From assembly GCF_012273895.1 (NCBI RefSeq), contig NC_052102.1, positions 1,922,001 through 1,986,000 of the forward strand: a stretch of DNA of 64,000 nucleotides, written 5' to 3'. Shown in pieces: positions 25,101-36,862 of the stretch. Positions within the stretch are counted from its first letter, which is position 1; every line of letters starts with the position of its first letter. This stretch comes from Zerene cesonia. Lineage: Eukaryota > Arthropoda > Insecta > Lepidoptera > Pieridae. The notes beneath the pieces were generated by a model. It searched no databases. It was not told the origin of the DNA and worked only from the letters and a program-made list of their open reading frames with translations. The translations under genes and the position numbers were made by a program.

Positions 25101-25290
25101 TAATATAAGAAATAATTGGAGCGCGGTCTTGAGTTCATCGTAACTTTTAAATGTTTTTTTGCTCTTCAACCATAATTCAGCCGTACCTACTAGCGATCTT
25201 CGGGCAAAAATAAATTTTTGTTGCGGCGTCCAGTTGAAAATCTCGCTCTTGTCTTCTAAATCCTGTGCCCATTTGATTTTTTTTTTTTCG
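22200..25290 (-). mobile_element. Decayed Ty3/Gypsy-type retroelement
   Basis: Read on the minus strand from 25290: a gag-like stretch (25100-25280, ending in WL.SKK and a conserved ARRSLVGTAELW block), a retropepsin active site (ALIDSGSD, about 24900), reverse transcriptase (24340-24000; SPVVLVKKK, CIDYRLLNK, FEFLQAPFG), a post-RT block (23600-23410), then integrase (23300-22220) with HLDHVGL, ITDRGTAFT and GNGRVERIHK around the acidic triad and a C-terminal GPYKV module. The frame is broken repeatedly, and the catalytic YxDD box of the polymerase reads FIGN. No env and no paired LTRs were found. It is an inactive fossil, interrupted by a LINE end at 23612-23880. Confidence 0.85.
23612..23880 (-). 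mobile_element. LINE 3' end inserted in the Gypsy relic
   Basis: On the minus strand an open frame ends SKGLNRHLLGKHAPS and stop, followed by about 110 bases and a poly(A) run (poly-T at 23612). The same protein end, FKSRVNRYLLWKRAPS, occurs at 39706-39753 in gene E intron 1. It splits the Gypsy post-RT block. Confidence 0.75.
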
Positions 25291-25750
25291 TTTTTATTCC
25301 GTCATCGTGAAAATTACTTCTTAAAGCAAACAATGTATCGTCGCCGTAAAATAAATAGTTGTTTGCTTGTAAATACGTCTTTAGTTACTTTAAATAATTT
25401 TAACTTTATTCCGCACGCACACTTCGTCTTACATCCGCCGCCATGACCCTTTTTTCCCTTTCGCACACCTCATACCTCTCTTTCACGTCACCGTCCACGC
25501 CGCTTCAAGCCACCGTCACCGTTCCGTCCCTATAAAGCCTGATTGCAACCCCTTTAAAAATTTAAAATTGATATTATAAATAACATAATTCTTTTTTTTA
25601 TATTACAAAAAAATAAAAACAGGGTTCTTTTTCTTTATGGAATTTTTGTTACTTGGTCCCATTTTTAATTTAGAGTGATACTTGCTTGTCTTGGGATTCC
25701 AACACTTATATTAAACATATATTAACGATTTTCGTTATATTTGGCCAATT
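25291..25750. other. Flank of the Gypsy relic; possible leader or LTR remains
   Basis: Contains a C-rich stretch (25435-25545) unlike its surroundings and several poly(A/T) runs. I could not pair any part of it with sequence on the other side of the element, so no LTR is claimed. Confidence 0.3.
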
Positions 25751-25751
25751 T

Positions 25752-25875
25752 ATTTATTTATTTAATACTTTATTGCACATACAGAAAATAGAGAAATACA
25801 GAAAGAACATACAATAAAAGCATAACATGTTGGTCATATAGCTAGGTAGCGATCTCTTCCAGACTACCATATACG
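25752..25875 (-). repeat. LINE 3'-tail fragment
   Basis: TTTATTTATTTATTTAATAC then TTTATTGCACATACAGA..AATACAGAAAGAACATACAA is the reverse complement of a LINE tail. A second copy is at 36288-36430. Confidence 0.7.
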
Positions 25876-26783
25876 TTGTGTAGAGAGAGAGATATTTATA
25901 GGTGGTGGGTGATTAATAAATAAGACTTATAAATAAAATCATGTATTATATTATATATAATAAATAATTCTTAATAATTTATAGCATGGGAAGAAGAGCA
26001 ATGAAAATACGAAGCTGTAATAAGTAAAGAAAAAGAATTTAAGCAAGAGGAAAGATAATGTGACTGAAGTAGATGTTGAAAACTTCTTAAGATTTTATGT
26101 ATTTGACGGATGAAATAAGTTTTAATTCAATATTCCATCTAAGGGGTTGCAGCCCTTGTGCATTATAGGGGTTTATTTAACTTAGTTTGCCAATTTTCAC
26201 GAGTAGTAAATATTTATATTGGATAATAGCTTTATAATGTTTTTTTTTTATCTAGCCAAGTCGAATTTTAAATTTTCATCGTATATATATCAAACTTATC
26301 ATGAAATATGACTATTGTAATTTTTATTCGGGCACTGTAACAAAATTTATCCGTTTGCCGATTTAAAAACGATAACTTTAGGTGATGACGTGCTAGCTTG
26401 TTGATACTGATGATAAAGGCGCTCTAGAATTTTTAAAATACGATTGTGGGATAACAATTTAAGTGTAATACTTAGGCGACATTGAATCGATATAGAACCC
26501 AAAAACATAGTTTTTAGAGTTTTTGCCTGTTTGTCTGTATCCGGGCTAATCTCAGAAAGTACTGCATGGATTTACTTCAAATTTTGCATGAATATTACTA
26601 AGAGGGCGAGTCAGGATGGTATATACATATTATAATGCTATCACCTTCGGGGGAGGAGCTGTGAACCTATATTTTTCTAATACATTCTAAGAAAACGTGT
26701 TATCTAACGACTTAGGATGTATGTTTAAATGTTGTTTTTGAGTAAGCCATGCTATTATCTAGCTTTACACTACAAAACTACGC

Positions 26784-27150
26784 CATTTAAGTAACTTGGG
26801 TAGAAAAACATAGCTTAATTAATGTTAGTACTACAAAGATTATTTTGAAACATCGCCATCTATGAAATGTCGACGACAACAAATGAAAACGACGACGACA
26901 TCTATGAAATGTTATATAAATCAAATAAATTTTCATCTTAACTATTGGAAATTAATAATCAAATGACACATATTTAAATGTTGTTTGACAATATCTAAAT
27001 CGACACTATAATGATTATGTCATTTAACTTGGGAAGAGATAAATAGTTTAAAGAATGTTAGTTGTATAAAGTTAATTTTGTAACAGCGCCATCTATGAGA
27101 CTTCATCAAAATCAAATAAATTTACACGTTAACATTTATTGGAAGATAAT
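26784..27150. repeat. Diverged tandem duplication around a GCCATCTATGA motif
   Basis: Unit 1 (26784-26965) and unit 2 (27016-27150) share CATTTAA.TAACTTGGG, AATGTTAGT, (A/C)(A/G)CGCCATCTATGA and ATCAAATAAATTT in the same order. No coding sequence seen. The rest of 25876-27423 holds no gene that I can support. Confidence 0.55.
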
Positions 27151-27423
27151 AATTTAGATATGATCATGTTAGCGATGTTATTTATTTTTTATTTATTTAT
27201 TCAACTCTTTAATTTTAATCAAACTAAACATAAAAGAAATTATATTACGATTTTATACAAAAATACAGTATATTTATTAGGCCACCTAATATCACTAAGC
27301 ACTAATTATTATATACTAGCTGGCATCACTGAGTGCGCGACCCGACCGGGGCCGAGCAGACACGCGAGGGTTGACGTCGTTGACGGTTGTGTTCATAAAT
27401 GATTTTTCGTATGACAAATTCGA

Positions 27424-28423
27424 NNNNNNNNNNNNNNNNNNNNNNNNNNNNNNNNNNNNNNNNNNNNNNNNNNNNNNNNNNNNNNNNNNNNNNNNNNNNN
27501 NNNNNNNNNNNNNNNNNNNNNNNNNNNNNNNNNNNNNNNNNNNNNNNNNNNNNNNNNNNNNNNNNNNNNNNNNNNNNNNNNNNNNNNNNNNNNNNNNNNN
27601 NNNNNNNNNNNNNNNNNNNNNNNNNNNNNNNNNNNNNNNNNNNNNNNNNNNNNNNNNNNNNNNNNNNNNNNNNNNNNNNNNNNNNNNNNNNNNNNNNNNN
27701 NNNNNNNNNNNNNNNNNNNNNNNNNNNNNNNNNNNNNNNNNNNNNNNNNNNNNNNNNNNNNNNNNNNNNNNNNNNNNNNNNNNNNNNNNNNNNNNNNNNN
27801 NNNNNNNNNNNNNNNNNNNNNNNNNNNNNNNNNNNNNNNNNNNNNNNNNNNNNNNNNNNNNNNNNNNNNNNNNNNNNNNNNNNNNNNNNNNNNNNNNNNN
27901 NNNNNNNNNNNNNNNNNNNNNNNNNNNNNNNNNNNNNNNNNNNNNNNNNNNNNNNNNNNNNNNNNNNNNNNNNNNNNNNNNNNNNNNNNNNNNNNNNNNN
28001 NNNNNNNNNNNNNNNNNNNNNNNNNNNNNNNNNNNNNNNNNNNNNNNNNNNNNNNNNNNNNNNNNNNNNNNNNNNNNNNNNNNNNNNNNNNNNNNNNNNN
28101 NNNNNNNNNNNNNNNNNNNNNNNNNNNNNNNNNNNNNNNNNNNNNNNNNNNNNNNNNNNNNNNNNNNNNNNNNNNNNNNNNNNNNNNNNNNNNNNNNNNN
28201 NNNNNNNNNNNNNNNNNNNNNNNNNNNNNNNNNNNNNNNNNNNNNNNNNNNNNNNNNNNNNNNNNNNNNNNNNNNNNNNNNNNNNNNNNNNNNNNNNNNN
28301 NNNNNNNNNNNNNNNNNNNNNNNNNNNNNNNNNNNNNNNNNNNNNNNNNNNNNNNNNNNNNNNNNNNNNNNNNNNNNNNNNNNNNNNNNNNNNNNNNNNN
28401 NNNNNNNNNNNNNNNNNNNNNNN
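27424..28423. other. Assembly gap (1000 N)
   Basis: Fixed-size placeholder in the palindrome spacer. The right edge begins in a partial copy of the 28630-29220 element (GAAAATGTCATATTCATGTTTTA), so the gap probably hides more of that repeat. Confidence 0.9.
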
Positions 28424-29220
28424 GAAAATGTCATATTCATGTTTTATTACGAAGTCGTTCATATTTTTTTATTATTCTGTAACACAATTTATATAAAAAA
28501 AGAAAATACCGGGCAAAGCTCGGTCATCCAGGTACTTTATTAATAATTAAGTATCGAATATCGAATTATTAAATATTTCGTACGTCCTCCTTCATATCCC
28601 GCCCGGGGCTATAAAGAAAAATATAACTATGTATCTTATATCTTTAAACGAGCAATTCTTGTATATATATATATAATTGGAATCTTGGAATCGGCTCCAA
28701 CGATTTTCATGAAATTTTGTATATAGGCGGTTTCGGGGGCGATAAATCGATCTAGCTAGGAATCTTTTTTAGAAAATGTCATATTCGTGTTTTATCGACT
28801 TAAACTTACTTTTTTAACAAATAGGAGGCGTTTGAGTAGTCCCAATTTATTATGACTCTTCCTGACATCTATTGGCGAATAATAATACAATTGAAATTCC
28901 AGCAGATGGCGTTGTTAAGTATCGAAGTCTGAAGAATGAGTGTTTGCTTTGAGGTTAGACTAATTGTTTATATTGTTTTGTGTCTTCTTAATGCACGTGT
29001 TCACTTAAAAATGCCTAAACGATCTTGGAAAAAAACGCTTATAAACAATCTAACTTCACGAAGTCGTTCATATTTTTTTATTATTCTGTCGGTAAGATCG
29101 AAAAATATTATTCATATTTCATCATTTTATTAGTATGTAATTCGTACTTAAGCATAATTTCCAAAAAACACAATTTATAAAAAACAAAAAAAAATACCGA
29201 TCAATGCTCGGTCATCCAAG
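28424..29220 (+). mobile_element. Unclassified repetitive element, copy 2 of an inverted pair, with a partial third copy
   Basis: 28630-29220 is the reverse complement of 20547-21190 with few changes. Just before it, 28424-28545 repeats both the ATGTCATATTC segment and the terminal AAAGCTCGGTCATCCAGGTA, so a partial copy of the same family sits head to tail with it. The short frame at 28936-29133 is shared with copy 1; function unknown. Confidence 0.65.
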
Positions 29221-29607
29221 TTATATAAATAATGGTCAAAAAATGATTACAGTAATAATATGAAGATATTCCCACTAAACTAATACTTATATCACAGATA
29301 ATTAATTAAAGTAGTTGTTATCTGAAAAATCATAAAAAATAATGAAAATCTCTTTTATAAATAACTCAATTATACACCCTAAAATTTTTAGAAACAATTA
29401 TTCTACCATTTTTCTGTATGTGTAATCTGAGGGCCTATTGTTATAATTTCATTAAAAATCTCATAGTCCGGTATTTCTTGTGCTAACTAGCTACTATGCG
29501 ATGCACCCAGGAGTGAAATGACTACATTATAATTTACGTATAAAAAGAATTCTTGCACGATAACAAGGTTGTAACTTCAATTAAACGACAATTTAAACGA
29601 ATGAAAC

Positions 29608-29613
29608 TTTATT
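29608..29613 (-). promoter_or_regulatory. Polyadenylation signal of gene D
   Basis: AATAAA on the minus strand, 20 bases after the gene D stop codon. Confidence 0.7.
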
Positions 29614-29632
29614 GCGAAAACAGTATGCGGCT

Positions 29633-32539
29633 TTACATGCGGGAACGGAACCAGGACTCGAATGATGTGACTCTTGCGAAACCAGCCGGGAATCCTCGTT
29701 GGCAGCCGCTGGCGGATCCGAAGGAGGTGATACCAATCTGTTGGTAGAGAGAAGTTTCATTTATAATTTAATTCAAAGCAGTGGATTCTTATTCTTTCAC
29801 CAATATTGCGCGAATTGATGAAATTACAGAAAGTACAACGATGACAATAAATTTTCTTGTTTAATTTTTAAACATTTCTCAAAATGAATATACCTATGTG
29901 CGAAAGCATGGTGATTAAACGTCCATGGTTTGGTTTTTTTTTAAGTCAAATTCCGCCTGCAATGTCAATCCAGAAATGAAATATACCCACCAGTAGGGCA
30001 TTGTTATTGATGGTGAGAGGGCCACCAGAGTCTCCAGAGCAAGTGCTGCGACCGTTGGCACCGGAGACACAGATTGTTGAGGCGATGATTGTGGTTGTTC
30101 CAAAAACACGAGCGCATTCAGCGTTGCTGATTACGGGCAAGTTAACGTGTCTCAATGCCTGGCTGTTGGTGATGCCTCCGGCAGCGGCTGCAGTGAATAG
30201 TACAAATGTAGCAAGTTGCTTTTTCACAATTTCAGCAGCTGGTTATGGGTTTGGGTGTATCCCCATATGTGGCATAAATTGGATATTATTTCGCTTCCAT
30301 ATTTATTTAAGCACGTTATATAAAATTAAAAAAATTTAACCCATTTGTGTTAAAGAAATCGTGCTAGAGGAGCGTGATGAAAAATATCTTTTTAATTGCA
30401 TATCAGAACTCGTTAGTGATTTGACATGATTATAAATACTCACAGTCAGCAGTTCTGCCAAAGCCTGCAGCAGTAGCGGTAGTTCCGACGTATTGGTTGC
30501 TGCCAGAAGCCAGAGCGATAGCTCTGATGTTGTCTAAAAATAAATTAATCATAATGAGATAGTGATGATAATAAGATAGTGATAAGATAATGTAACGGCA
30601 ATACAATTTGAATTAAGACATTAAGTCTTAAACTAAAGAAAAGTCACAGTCGAAATTCCAATTGACCATTCAAATGCATTTGGACTGGTTGGGATTTCCA
30701 ATAAACGTTTCTATTTCCTAATCATCTCTGTACACAAGTAATGTACAGTTAAGACAACTAAAGCGTTAATTTATTACAGCAATGTTACATCAACTATTTA
30801 TAACAATCTTTTTAAATTCACTTAAACTTATATGTAGTAGTGCAGTTTTGTCGCTAGGAGCGAGTTTATTACAGAATATATGTTCATTTAACAAATTGTT
30901 AATTCCTGACGAATTTGGGGAAGCCTTAGTTGTAAATAATATACAAACATAAATCAAGCTACTTACTGCTGTAGTTCACCCATGAAATGGTGGCAATAGC
31001 AACATCGTTTATAAAAGTGTCCATGTTGTAGCTGCCATGCATAGTTACACTGTTGGTGTTGATGCGGGTGCCGCCGGAGAAGAGGCGGATGGAGCCAAGA
31101 ACGACGGTGAAGCGAGTGGCCTGGGATTGACGCGTGCGCCAGCAGTGAGCAGCGGTAGCAATCCTGTTGTTGCTGATCAGGGAGGACCCGCAGACGGATT
31201 GTCCACCAGTACTGAGAGTGATCACCAATCCACCCTATAATACAAAGTATTATTGATGACGTACTACTGTTTCTCTATACAACATCTCAGCATACATTTA
31301 AAATTTAGGCTTACTGCCGGACATTTCACACCTGTAGCCTCTGGGCTCTCATAAACACGGCGGGATTATAAAGATCTACGCGTACAGTATAATAACGAGT
31401 CCAGAATGCTTTTGGGGCTCGTGCTTCTGGAGCACGCCCAGATGTTGACCGATTACCGGAGCGACGATTTTATCGCAATAATGAGGAAAAGGGTTAACGG
31501 CAAGAAAAGTAGGAAAATGGCTTTGTTTCTTAATAAACAATTTGTTAATTTTTAATAAATCGTTAATTATTAATGATATTTTAATGGAAACTTTATATTT
31601 AATATTTTTATACTACAAACGTATACAATATGGGTGATTGATTTTATTGAAATTAATTATTGCTAAATTAAATATAAAGCTTACGATACTTATTTGTAAA
31701 CATATCACAAAAATCATAGTTATATATGGTTTAATATTATATGAGTTTTCAAAGAAATATAATACTCCCTAAATTCTAAAATATCACATATAAAATCTAC
31801 TTTGCACGCAGGTGATCTGAAATTACAGAAAGCAATATAAGAGCTGGGGTGGGTTATTGCCTTGGGTTGATTACACGTTGACCTAATACTACGTCAACAA
31901 TAAATATTATGCTTATTTCTTAAAATAAAATTTATTCTGTAAAAGTGCACCCTCTTTTGTGAAGGCACAAATTTTACTACGTTTTGTTTTTATGTTACAG
32001 TCGGCAATGGAGCTGGTGGAACGCCTGATGGTAAGCGCTACCACCGCCCATGAACATTTGGAGAGGCATAAGGTCCATTGCAAACCTTACGCCTCTACAA
32101 ATGGATTGCCAACTTTTTGGGAAGGGATTAAGGAAGGATTGGCGATAGGAATAAAGGAAAGAACTGGGAAGGGTAAGGAAAAGGATATGGGCCCCCGGCT
32201 CCCCCACTCACCGAACGAAACACAGCAGAATGCTATTTCAAGCCGGTCTTCTGGATATTCTTTCTTTCTACGTGGGCTGGATAATACATTATTACCAATT
32301 TTTCTAATAAAATAGCATTTTCAATATAAATAAAAACTTACCATATGCGGGTGCTGGCCTAGGTTGGACGCAGAACCACCTACGATCCTGGCGCCGTCGA
32401 AGTCCAGGGCAGCCTCTGCCGCCTTGATGCGGGCAGCTTCAGGAATACCAATCACATTGTGGTAGTCCGTGACTATGGGCTCATACTGAGGAGCGGCGAC
32501 TGCCACTGAGAGACCGACGACTACCAGGAATAGTTTCAT
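29633..32539 (-). CDS. Chymotrypsin-like serine protease, gene D (complete, 5 exons, 285 aa)
   Basis: Exons, 5' to 3': 32342-32539, 30967-31234, 30444-30533, 29991-30187, 29633-29737. Phases (0,1,1,0) and exon lengths (198, 268, 90, 197, 105) match gene E. The product has signal peptide 1-16, propeptide, R51|IVGG, catalytic H96, D143 and S239 (CSGDSGGP), and six conserved Cys. The S1-pocket Ser, SFGS and PAGFARV give chymotrypsin-like specificity. Distinct features are SASNLGQ after the activation site, GGQSVC and FINDVAIA in exon 2, and [15 protein letters not shown] in exon 4. Its last exon is identical in protein to that of gene A, and exons 1-2 with the promoter resemble gene B. Intron 1 contains an inserted repeat (31984-32262) absent from gene B. 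Confidence 0.93.
31984..32262 (+). mobile_element. Insertion in gene D intron 1 (family of 17328-17647)
   Basis: Genes B and D share this intron almost base for base up to ATTT(C/T)ACTA and again from TGGGCTGGATA. Between these points D has about 280 extra bases containing a repeat copy (31998-32254), with CTACG at both ends as a possible target-site duplication. Confidence 0.75.
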
Positions 32540-32573
32540 TTTGAAATGTACTCTTCACAAATTGTCATTGTAA

Positions 32574-32581
32574 TTTATATA
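32574..32581 (-). promoter_or_regulatory. TATA box of gene D
   Basis: TATATAAA on the minus strand, 35-42 bases before the start codon, as in gene B. Confidence 0.7.
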
Positions 32582-32679
32582 TAGCATTTTATCAGATATC
32601 GAAATCAGTTAAGACGACTACATATATTGCTAATCACTTCTAATTATGTAGGGCTAATTTTTTATCAGTGATATCGCAT

Positions 32680-33000
32680 CATCATCATCAGCCCATACAT
32701 GTTCCCACTGCTGGGACACAGGCCTTCTATGAGGGGTTTAGGCCATAATCCAAGTCAATCCAATCAATCCTGGCCAAGTGCGGGTTACAGATGTCATATG
32801 TCGTCGAACTTTTAATTCTTGGACATGCCGGTTTCCTCACGATGTTTTCCTTCACCGTATAAGCAGTGGTGATGTTATCCACATGCGCAGATAAATTGAA
32901 AAATTAATTTATTTCCGACACGCTCGCCCGGTCTCGAACTCTCGAACTCGACTTATCGATTTTGAAGTCCGAGGATCTCACCACTGAGCCACCACTGCTC
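32680..33000 (-). mobile_element. tRNA-derived SINE upstream of gene D
   Basis: On the minus strand it starts GCAGTGGTGGCTCAGTGGTG (A-box-like), has a B-box-like GTTCGAGACCGGGC, and ends in GATGATGATG. It interrupts sequence that is continuous upstream of gene B. A duplicated target of about 25-27 bases flanks it (32653-32679 and 33001-33025, starting GCTAATTTTT). It lies about 140 bases from the gene D start codon. Confidence 0.85.
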
Positions 33001-33524
33001 GCTAATTTTTTCAGTGATATCGCATAGCGTTGGATAAAAACGTAAATTTGGTGGAAGTCAAATAAGGTATCGTAGAAAGACCCTTTAGTACAATCAAGCC
33101 AAAATTATAGCAGTCGATTTTTTTTCTTTCGTTATAATGATTCTTCTTTACAATTCCTATTAGTTTTAGCTGTTTTTTTTGCATTCTGCAAAAAGTCATA
33201 AAAAGTGAGGTTCGAGACTATCGTATGCAATCAAGTATTTTGTCTTTAATTATAAGATTTGTCGCATTGATTGAAATGCTTTATAAATGAGACATTTTGA
33301 AATTATTGTCTATAGATTATTCTGTTAGCTTCTAACATTAGAAGGAAACTCTTAAAGTATTCTATACTTCCTTCCGTTTTAATGTTAAACATCGAATGAC
33401 AAATAATAACAATGAATAATTATGTTTACTTATTTTTAATTATCTTTATTTGGAAAGAATTGCCCATTATTAGCGGTTATGACATTTAATAATTGTCACG
33501 TTAAAAATTATAATCCTGAATTTT

Positions 33525-33849
33525 ACTGCTAACATTATAAATTCGGAACTCTGTTGTCTGTATCTTCTTTACGGTAAAACTACTGGCCCGATTTGGATTA
33601 AATTGGATACAGGGATAGTTTGAGAACCGAGAAACGAAATTGGATAGTGTAAACACTTGTTCGAAGCGACAGATTTACACATGAGGTGCGTCGTCAATTT
33701 TCTAACATGAATATAACTAATATTCTAACATAAACGGATCTCTGTTATCTAATTGTTTTAAATTATGACTAATTCAAGAGGAAGATTTATATGTATAACA
33801 TCCATTTAACTTCCAATGTAACGCGTGCGAAGCCGCGGACAAAAGCTAG
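33525..33849 (+). mobile_element. Helitron-like non-autonomous element
   Basis: Starts TAACATTATAAATTCGGAAC, carries the TTTACGGTAAAACTACTGG block and ends GCGAAGCCGCGGACAAAAGCTAG|T. Confidence 0.65.
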
Positions 33850-34544
33850 TCACAAAATAAATAATAAGTTACTATTTAATTTACTTAACAACTTAATAAT
33901 TTCGAACATTATTTTAGCCTTATCTATTTATTGAATCCATCATAACATTAGCATCCTTTTTATAAACATTTAGAAGATAACATCAAATTGAAATCATTTA
34001 ATCTATACATACTTATGACAATTTATACATAATATAATAAAACTGTAAGAAATGTGTCTGTACATTGAACATACAAAAAATGAAGAAGGCTTAACAACCG
34101 TAATACAGCACGAATCCACAATAAAAAAAAACTTGTCTATCTGTTTTTTTCTACACGCTTATCTCCGGAACGGATTTGTACGGATTTCAAAAATCCATCC
34201 CTATGTGGAACTCCAAGAGCAACTACACTTTAACATTAATAGAAATTATGTCTTAACAAAAGTTGTTCGGTCTGTTGGGAATTTTCTGTCAACCAAAATA
34301 ACCGTGATCTTGAATATCTGATGTTGTAATCAAATCCATTACTAATCTCGGTGCGTAATCATAAAATACTATAACCTAGGAGACCTCCACGCGGTGAAGA
34401 CGGTAACAGTTTATAACTGATGATAGCCAAGGACAAATCTCCCATTTATTTTGCTTAATTGCCATTTCCGTTTACCTTTGTGACACAGTAGCCTACACAG
34501 TCTACACAGTCACGCTATTTGTCTTATCGTCAACGCTTTGCAAG

Positions 34545-34880
34545 GTGATTGCAGCTGTAATCCTCACAGGGTGTGGTGCCGGAATGACTGCGTTTATACC
34601 GCGTATTCTACTCATCCCCAACAATTTCCCCTTTCAATTTAAGCGTACACAGTTGTCTTTGGCTTCATGGTTTGCCGTGACAATAAACAAGTCACGGGGG
34701 CAGCAACTGGTGTTGACCAGGCAGGTTGTTTATCTCATGGTCAACTTTGCGTTGCCTCTACGGAGGCCTTTATTTATTAGCTCCTGAATGTTATTTGGAG
34801 TATAATTATTAATAACAAATATTATGTATATGAAGTTAAAGAGGAGGCACCATCTTCTGAGATACATACATAACCTAGTT
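34545..34880 (+). pseudogene. Helitron helicase C-terminal remnant (copy 2)
   Basis: The open frame reads FIPRILLIPNNFPFQFKRTQ and FAVTINKSRGQQL. This is the conserved end of the PIF1-type helicase of Helitron transposons (IPRI.L.P...PF.F.R.Q and the TINK.QGQ box). After GQQL the frame shifts; the next block (LSHGQLCVA) continues in another frame. The canonical Gln of the TINKxQGQ box is Arg here. It is a dead fragment, but it shows that an autonomous Helitron was once in the lineage. Confidence 0.8.
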
Positions 34881-36224
34881 CACAAGGAAGACCATCGTTT
34901 TCAATTTAATATTTTTCCTCGCTAACAAATTTTATTTTATTTTTTTATTTTTAATTCAGTGTGCTCTTGAGCTGAACTGCAATTTCGGGGAGAAAAATTA
35001 TGAATGATACCGTTATAATACTGTATAGTATACCTTTATATATATATGTTGTATCTAATTTAATTGAAATCTTCCAGTTATACACGTTTAAAGTTCACGC
35101 GAGCTTTGTCACGTACCGTACCGCGTACGTAAAGTGTTCATATAGAAATATAAGTTTCTAAACGGGATTTTTGCTAAATAAATAGTTGCTACATACGCAT
35201 CTAGTCTAGTATACCTATTCGAAAAGACAAAATGAACAAAATGTAGTCTACGCAAGCGAAGCCGCGGGTGAAAAGCTAGCTGTTTATAAAAAAATTTTAA
35301 AAACATATTGGCTTATAATTATCGTATACAAAAAGTACAATCTAGAATTAAATGTCGTAAAAGATAATTCCGTGATTAAAAACTAATTTTGTAAACAGGT
35401 TATAATCGTGCTAATACTTCCATATATTTTTACGTCATACACGTGCGTAAGAGAAAGTTTGTGATATGATAATTTATTTAAACCATCACAGGCAAAGCTG
35501 CGGGCAACAGCTAGTAAAGTATAAGGACCTTAAAACTATTGACTAAAACGTAATGTGAAGGTAAAAGACCTATAAAGAAGTAAGCAAGAATATATTCTTT
35601 ATATTTCCAACCCTCGTTTGAGCTATTGTGTTATTTGAGGCGACAAACTAATTTACTATGATCGAGATAAACGTATTATACACTAACTCTCCTCCCCGGC
35701 TTTGTCCCAGGTACTATATATGCCTATGTCATTCGGTGAAGTTGCAGCTTTCTAATGGTGAAAGAATTTCTAAAATCGGTCCAGTGGTTTTTGCGCAAAT
35801 ACGTTAAAAACTTACAAATATAGAAAAGTTACCTCCTTATAATGTTAGTATAAATACATTTCGTTTATAGAATTAGTATCCACATTAACATAAAATGTGC
35901 TGAATAATTTTACTAGAAATAAATATTTCCATTCCAAAACTCTTACAGTAATATGTAGGTATATAGCTACATATATATGTACATAAGTATTATTGTGTAT
36001 TTCAGAACAATGAGTAATGTAGTTTTCAAACTGTCAAATCAAATAGATATGATTAAATGGTATTGAGGAGACACGATTATTATAAAACAATTACGTAATT
36101 CCCAACGCTAAGAACTTTATCTTAAGCATTATATTAAATAAGGGATTAAGTGAGCTAAAATTGTTTTTATCATCTGTTCAAGTAATATGATCCACTAAAG
36201 GAATAAATATTCATAAATTTAATT

Positions 36225-36862
36225 AAAATAAAATCTAAAATAAATACTCCCGAACGATCACGGATCATCTAAATGGTCTCACTTGTTCTTATTTATTTAT
36301 TTAATACTTTATTGACTATTGCACATACAGAAGATAGAGAAATACAGAAAGAACATACAATAAAAAATAAACATGTACAAATGGCGGTCTTATCGCTAGA
36401 TAGCGATGTCTTCCGGACTACCATATATGCTATTGGTCAAATTATATTTCGTTTATAGTGATAAACAAATATCGTTTATACATACCTACGTTTTAAATAT
36501 CTTGATTTCATCTTCTATGTGAATAAATATTTACCGCCAAATATGTAGCTAAAACTCGGCAACGGCTCGACCAATTGAGATAATTTTGTATATTTTCTTA
36601 AGGCACAAGGAAGGTTCTTATGGAGAGAAAAAACGTACCACGCGTGAACCAGGGGCGGCGCTTGTATTATATAGAATGTTCTTGCGAAAAAGAAACAAAT
36701 GATCGCAGGTTAAGGCAGCATGCACAAATAATACAGAGTTATTTTTTAAAATGACCCTTAACGTTTTATTATTCTGTGCTAACCCTCATATATTATATGC
36801 TATAGGAGGCCTGTATCCCTGCAGCGCGATTAAGTAGGGGTTGATGATGATGATGATGATTT
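36225..36862. mobile_element. Composite insertion in the right arm (LINE tail plus SINE tail)
   Basis: The left arm passes straight from sequence matching 36225 to sequence matching 36862. The extra DNA contains a LINE tail in reverse orientation (36288-36430, twin of 25752-25875) and ends in a SINE 3' end with (GAT)n (36820-36862). Confidence 0.65.

Noticed and set aside
25291..25750. LTR of the Gypsy relic
   Set aside because: No matching direct repeat on the other side of the element could be seen, and no clear TG..CA ends.
29553..29747. Frame antisense to the last exon of gene D, shared with 567-785 at gene A
   Set aside because: The conservation reflects duplicated last exons and 3' flanks. 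The sense strand encodes the C-terminus of the protease.
32700..32760. CRISPR or satellite array at CATCATCATC tracts
   Set aside because: The trinucleotide runs are the tails of tRNA-derived SINEs.
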